DNA of 64,000 bases. It comes from Alphaproteobacteria bacterium. Its GTDB lineage: Bacteria; Pseudomonadota; Alphaproteobacteria; Sphingomonadales; Sphingomonadaceae. Each line of letters starts with the position of its first letter. Positions within the stretch are counted from its first letter, which is position 1. A model generated the notes under the pieces. That model ran no database searches and was not told the DNA's origin. It worked only from the letters and a program-made list of their open reading frames with translations. The DNA lies in NCBI GenBank assembly GCA_018823325.1, contig JAHJIJ010000024.1, forward strand, positions 83,355 to 147,354. Reading direction: 5' to 3'. The translations under genes and the position numbers were made by a program. Shown in pieces: positions 60,615 to 64,000 of the stretch.

Positions 60615-60930
60615 GCAGGCATGGCTCTATTGCGCGAGAGCATACCGGTCAATGTTGCCAAGCCAGGGTTCTGACTTCGGCGACAAGTTCTCATCGTGCG
60701 GGCACCGTTATGCGTCCTGCGCGTTCATCGGATCGAAATATAGCGGCTTTAACGCGATGTAAGCACGCATCAGCTAATCGGAGAGGAAGAGCAGTTGTCC
60801 ATTTGCGCTTTAGAAAAGGCGCAGAATGGACATTTTTGGCCTTTGGCCGCGGTTTCCTGCGGTAGGGCCTTTGATTGACTAGCGTTACGCCCGGATGCCA
60901 TAGGCCCGGCGCACAGTTCGGAGGTGGGTC
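60615..60930. other. Gene-free stretch after the tRNA, possible small RNA
   Basis: No protein gene is supported in these 316 bases. A terminator-like hairpin with a T-run lies at 60797-60837 on the plus strand, although no plus-strand gene ends just before it. An AT-rich patch, aaatatag, near 60737-60744 could be a -10 element for a short transcript, but its -35 partner is not clear. The last bases hold GGAGGT (60920-60925), the ribosome site of the next gene. Confidence 0.45.
60797..60837 (+). terminator. Terminator-like hairpin without an upstream gene
   Basis: GTCCATTTGCGC (60797-60808) pairs over 12 bp with GCGCA-(G)-AATGGAC (60819-60831), with one bulged G and a 10-base AT-rich loop, and is followed by TTTTT (60833-60837). 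The geometry is that of a Rho-independent terminator on the plus strand. It could end a small RNA or be a transcription attenuator in the leader of the oxidoreductase gene. Confidence 0.7.
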
Positions 60931-62025
60931 TTGGCAATTCGTGTTGCGGTGGTTGGTCTTGGCAAGATGGGTATTTCACATCTTGCCATTGTAAATGCGC
61001 TTGAAGATTTTGAAGTGGTAGCGATCTGCGATTCCGCGACTCTCGTCGGGCAGGTCATCGAAAAGTATGGCAAGCTTTCCTATGCCCCGAGCTACGAGGA
61101 TGTCATCTCGCAGCCCGACCTGGATGCGGTGATCATCGCGACGCCGACGACCACGCATGCGCCGATGGTTCGTGCAGCGCTGGAGAAGGGGCTGCACGTG
61201 TTTTGTGAGAAGCCTCTGACCCTCTCCGCCGCAGAGAGCGAGGCGCTCGCCCAACTGGCGCAGTCACGCGGGCTGGTTGCGCAAGTTGGCTACCATAACC
61301 GCTTCATCGGGACCTTCAGCGAGATCAAATCGCTGCTGGCGGCCGGCGCGCTGGGGCGGGTTAGCCATGTGCAGGCCGAGGCCTACGGCCCCGTGGTCCT
61401 GAAACCCTCAAAGCCGACATGGCGCGGAAAGGCGGGGCAGGGCGGGGGGTGCCTGTATGATTACGCCGCGCATCCGCTCAACCTGATGAACTGGTATTTT
61501 GGCCAGCCTGATGGCTGCACGGGCGCGATGCTGAAAAGTGGTTTTTCGGCCGAAGTCGATGATGAAGTCTATGCTGGCCTGACCTTTGGCGATGGACCTA
61601 CAGCGCAGCTTTCGGTCAATTGGTCCGACCCCTCGGTCCGCAAGATGACGACGCGGATCTCGATCTGGGGAGAGGGGGGCAAGATCTACGCCGACAGGCA
61701 GGAGCTGCAGGTGTTCCTCACCGGTAACGCGCCAGTCCCCGACGGTTATCAGGAGGGATGGACAGTCAAATATATAACTGAGCTTCAGGCGCCGGTGAGC
61801 TTTTACCTGCGCGGAGAGGAATATAGCGCCCAACTCGAAGCATTTGGCAAGGCGATCAAGGTCAGCGGGTCTGGTGTTGAGAACGATCTCGGGGCTGCCG
61901 CGGAAACCGACGCCACGATCGAGATGATCCGCGCAACGGCGCTGGGCGGCGTGAGCAGCGGCGTATCAATGGCGGCACGTCCGCAGCGCTCCGGCGGCAT
62001 GTTTGGCAGGTTGCTCGGCCGATGA
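60931..62025 (+). CDS. Gfo/Idh/MocA-family sugar-type oxidoreductase
   Basis: A 364-residue NAD(P)-dependent oxidoreductase. The Rossmann domain has VAVVGLGKMGISHL (residues 5-18), VIIATPTTTHAPM and the family hallmark VFCEKPLTLS with the catalytic Lys. The C-terminal beta domain includes CLYDYAAHPLNLMNWYFG with the conserved Asp/His. Members act on sugar nucleotides, inositols or related polyols. The start is TTG at 60931, fixed by a strong GGAGGT five bases upstream and by the conserved N-terminus. It overlaps the next gene by 4 bp, so a sugar-nucleotide role in glycan synthesis is likely. Confidence 0.9.
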   Translation: MAIRVAVVGLGKMGISHLAIVNALEDFEVVAICDSATLVGQVIEKYGKLSYAPSYEDVISQPDLDAVIIATPTTTHAPMVRAALEKGLHVFCEKPLTLSAAESEALAQLAQSRGLVAQVGYHNRFIGTFSEIKSLLAAGALGRVSHVQAEAYGPVVLKPSKPTWRGKAGQGGGCLYDYAAHPLNLMNWYFGQPDGCTGAMLKSGFSAEVDDEVYAGLTFGDGPTAQLSVNWSDPSVRKMTTRISIWGEGGKIYADRQELQVFLTGNAPVPDGYQEGWTVKYITELQAPVSFYLRGEEYSAQLEAFGKAIKVSGSGVENDLGAAAETDATIEMIRATALGGVSSGVSMAARPQRSGGMFGRLLGR

Positions 62026-62876
62026 TGGAAAAGACGCGCCTGACCTCGCGCCCAGGATTTGGGACCTGGCAGCAATCACGATTGCTCAACGCCTGGGTTG
62101 ACGCACTGACAATTCCGGAGATCATCGAGCGACTGGATGAGGGGATGCTCTTCACCCTCAACCCCGATCATCTTTATCACTTGCAACGGAACCCCGATTT
62201 TGCAGCGGCCTATGCAGATGCTGCTTTGGTCTCGTCCGACAGCAAATATGTCTATTGGGCGCTCGGCCTCATCGGTCGGAAGATCAAATGCAAAACGTCC
62301 GGCTCGGACATCGTCCCGGCTTATTATCATCACCATGCCAGGAATCCGGATGTTAGCATTTTCTTTCTCGGTGCGCGTCCAGGCATAGCGCAGCAGGCCC
62401 TGAAGCGCGTCAACGGCATTGTTGGCCGTGACATCGTTGTGGGTGCTCACGGGCCGACATTCAATTTCGTGAATGACGAAGCAGAGAGTGCGGCCGTGAT
62501 CGACATGATCAACGCGTCTGGCGCCACGTGCCTGATCGTCGGCCTGGGCGCTCCCAAGCAGGAGGTCTGGATTCATCGGCACCGTCACCTCATGCCCAAG
62601 GTGAAGGTGTATATGGGTGTCGGTGCTGTCATCGATTATGAAGCGGACGCCGTAAAGCGTGCCCCGGGCTGGATGAATCGCAACGGTCTCGAATGGGTTT
62701 ATCGCATGGTTACGGAGCCAAAGCGCTACTGGCGCCGCTATGCCCGGACGATGGAGTTCTTCTGGTTGGTCTTGTTTGATTGGGCAGGGCACTACCGGCC
62801 TCCTGCGTTCGCTTCTCCGGCGACTTCAAACGCGCGCACCAACGCTCCCACCGACATTGCTCCGAAACGAGCCTGA
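62022..62876 (+). CDS. WecG/TagA/CpsF-family glycosyltransferase
   Basis: A 284-residue GT26 enzyme. Features are LFTLNPDHLYHLQRNPDFAAAYADAALVSSDSKYVYWAL (the family NxxH/D region), SGSDIVPAYYHHH, FFLGARPGIAQQAL, LIVGLGAPKQEVWI and MGVGAVIDYEADAVKRAPGWMNRNGLEWVYRMVTEPKRYWRRY. Such enzymes add ManNAc, ManNAcA or other sugars to an undecaprenyl-linked precursor on the inner face of the membrane. It starts within the stop of the oxidoreductase gene (ATGA). A role in exopolysaccharide, capsule or another lipid-linked glycan is inferred. Confidence 0.92.
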   Translation: MMEKTRLTSRPGFGTWQQSRLLNAWVDALTIPEIIERLDEGMLFTLNPDHLYHLQRNPDFAAAYADAALVSSDSKYVYWALGLIGRKIKCKTSGSDIVPAYYHHHARNPDVSIFFLGARPGIAQQALKRVNGIVGRDIVVGAHGPTFNFVNDEAESAAVIDMINASGATCLIVGLGAPKQEVWIHRHRHLMPKVKVYMGVGAVIDYEADAVKRAPGWMNRNGLEWVYRMVTEPKRYWRRYARTMEFFWLVLFDWAGHYRPPAFASPATSNARTNAPTDIAPKRA

Positions 62877-62903
62877 CCAGGATTATCGAGGTTTTACAAA
62901 GCT

Positions 62904-63779
62904 ATGGAACGCATCCTTTTCGGCGATAATCAGTTTTTCGGCATCAACCACATGTCGGAGGAAAAGGCCAGGCAGCAGGCCATGCGGTTTCAGAATGTCG
63001 ATGCAATCATCGAAGTTCTGCAGACCGCGCTGCACGCCGGGACGGGCGGCTTCATGTGCACAACACATGATAAGATCGAGAAGATCGCCGACGACGTTCG
63101 GGCCAATCCTGGAAAATGGGATGGGTTCACATTCTATCCCGGCATGCCCTATGCGCATAAATACGCGAATGCCGTGACCGAGCTTGGCTATTTCGATGCG
63201 GTCAGGAAATTTCTGCCCAAGGAAGGTCTTGTCGACACGATCATGCGCGGCTCCAAGGCCGTGCTCAACAAGGACATCGAGAGCATGATGACGCTGCTCG
63301 TCGATGCCGAGATGACGATGTTCCGCGGCCTCCACACGCCGGTCGTCTTCCTCCAGAATGTCGTCACAGATCTTGTTCAAGGCCTGGGTTTCGCGGATGC
63401 ATTCCGGGTTTTCTCGGACCATATAAAGAGCCGCTACAACGCTGAGGCCGGCTTCATCACCATGAACGTGCCCAAGCTTCTGCCGATGCTCAAAAGTGTT
63501 GGGCTGGAAAATCCCATCGTGTGCGCGAACTACAACAAGATCGGCTTTCGCATGTCCGGTGGCATCGATGGCTATCGCGAAGTGCTGGAGAAATATCCGG
63601 CGAGAATGATTGCGATGTCGGTGCTGGGATCAGGCGCCATTCGTCCGCGCGAGGCGATCGAGTGGATCTGCGCTGAGCCACATGTGGAATCGATCCTGTT
63701 TGGCGCTTCCAGCCGTGCGAACATTGAGCAGACTGTCGGACTCATCAAGGAGTTCGACAGCGCACGCGTTCACACTTGA
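62904..63779 (+). CDS. Unassigned protein, possibly TIM-barrel / aldo-keto-reductase-like
   Basis: A 291-residue soluble protein that I do not recognise. It begins MERILFGDNQFFGINHMSEEKA, has alternating short strands and helices, and ends with VESILFGASSRANIEQTVGLI, a pattern like the C-terminal cofactor-loop region of aldo-keto reductases (IIGAxxxxqieen). The characteristic AKR catalytic Tyr/Lys context is not evident. It follows the WecG-type gene by 27 bp on the same strand, so it is probably part of the same glycan operon. Function is open. Confidence 0.7.
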   Translation: MERILFGDNQFFGINHMSEEKARQQAMRFQNVDAIIEVLQTALHAGTGGFMCTTHDKIEKIADDVRANPGKWDGFTFYPGMPYAHKYANAVTELGYFDAVRKFLPKEGLVDTIMRGSKAVLNKDIESMMTLLVDAEMTMFRGLHTPVVFLQNVVTDLVQGLGFADAFRVFSDHIKSRYNAEAGFITMNVPKLLPMLKSVGLENPIVCANYNKIGFRMSGGIDGYREVLEKYPARMIAMSVLGSGAIRPREAIEWICAEPHVESILFGASSRANIEQTVGLIKEFDSARVHT

Positions 63780-63991
63780 TAGAGGGCACGCAGCCATTGC
63801 CATCATCAGCAATGCACCAGTAGTCTTCGGCGGGGGTTGTGCATTGCATCTGGCGGTGAAGCCCTGCCCATGCCTAGATTTAACATATATCAACACCAAG
63901 TCGTGTCTTATGTCCTAGTTTCAATGGTTTGCAGGCGATAAACCTGTCCATTGTGTTTCGCTCATAATTTGGACGATCAAGGGAGTTGGAA

Positions 63992-64000
63992 GTGCAAGAC
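63992..64000 (+). CDS. Possible start of the next gene, cut by the window edge
   Basis: A GTG at 63992 is preceded by GGGAG (63981-63985) at good spacing, and three codons (Val-Gln-Asp) are visible before the sequence ends. The 212 bases before it hold no gene; they are relatively AT-rich from 63870 and likely include a promoter. Only the ribosome site supports this call. Confidence 0.35.

Overview
The window is GC-rich alphaproteobacterial chromosome, most likely from a member of the Sphingomonadaceae. The protein sequences and local gene orders fit this: dapF-mtaB-ftsY-ispZ, imuA-imuB-dnaE2, aroK-aroB, radA-cvpA, and xerD-accA followed by an M48 lipoprotein. The family is inferred from sequence flavour, not from a 16S gene, and the genus cannot be fixed.

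Positions 1-30.8 kb are mostly housekeeping. They hold a cut-off phospholipase D-type enzyme facing a phospholipid N-methyltransferase-like gene; a minus-strand operon dapF-mtaB-ftsY-ispZ; a small lipoprotein; asd; a DUF2238 membrane protein; a MarR-EmrA-EmrB drug efflux unit with a palindromic operator candidate; an alpha/beta hydrolase; an exported M2 dipeptidyl carboxypeptidase; a diguanylate cyclase; AMP nucleosidase; a peroxiredoxin; YqgE/AlgH; ahcY preceded by an AT-rich palindrome; a run of DUF457 protein, photolyase and cyclopropane-fatty-acid synthase; a patatin-like phospholipase; radA, cvpA, a NifU-like scaffold and DUF423; and aroK-aroB.

Positions 30.8-46.5 kb hold a 63-residue membrane protein, a large exported protein of unknown function, xerD, accA, an M48 metalloprotease lipoprotein, two orphan Flp-type pilins, mutT, a methyltransferase, comF, a glutaredoxin, a nitrilase-family amidase and DUF1178. 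The stretch ends in the SOS mutagenesis cassette imuA-imuB-dnaE2, with an alphaproteobacterial-type LexA box (GTTC-N7-GTTC) at the imuA start.

Positions 46.9-60.4 kb are the most distinctive part. Two long paralogous RTX (glycine/aspartate-rich, calcium-binding) proteins are followed by an M23 peptidase. A tight five-gene operon comes next: type I secretion ABC transporter, HlyD-type adaptor, LuxR-type regulator, TolC-type outer-membrane channel and a GT4 glycosyltransferase. No toxin acyltransferase or enzymatic domain is visible, so I read this as a dedicated export system for two structural, possibly glycosylated, surface or matrix proteins. The first RTX gene carries a hairpin that displays its Shine-Dalgarno sequence in the loop directly before the start codon.

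Positions 60.5-64.0 kb hold a tRNA-Arg(CCU) gene, a terminator-like hairpin that may end a small RNA, and the beginning of what looks like a polysaccharide locus: a Gfo/Idh/MocA oxidoreductase, a WecG/TagA-type glycosyltransferase and an unassigned barrel-like protein. The locus appears to continue past the window edge.
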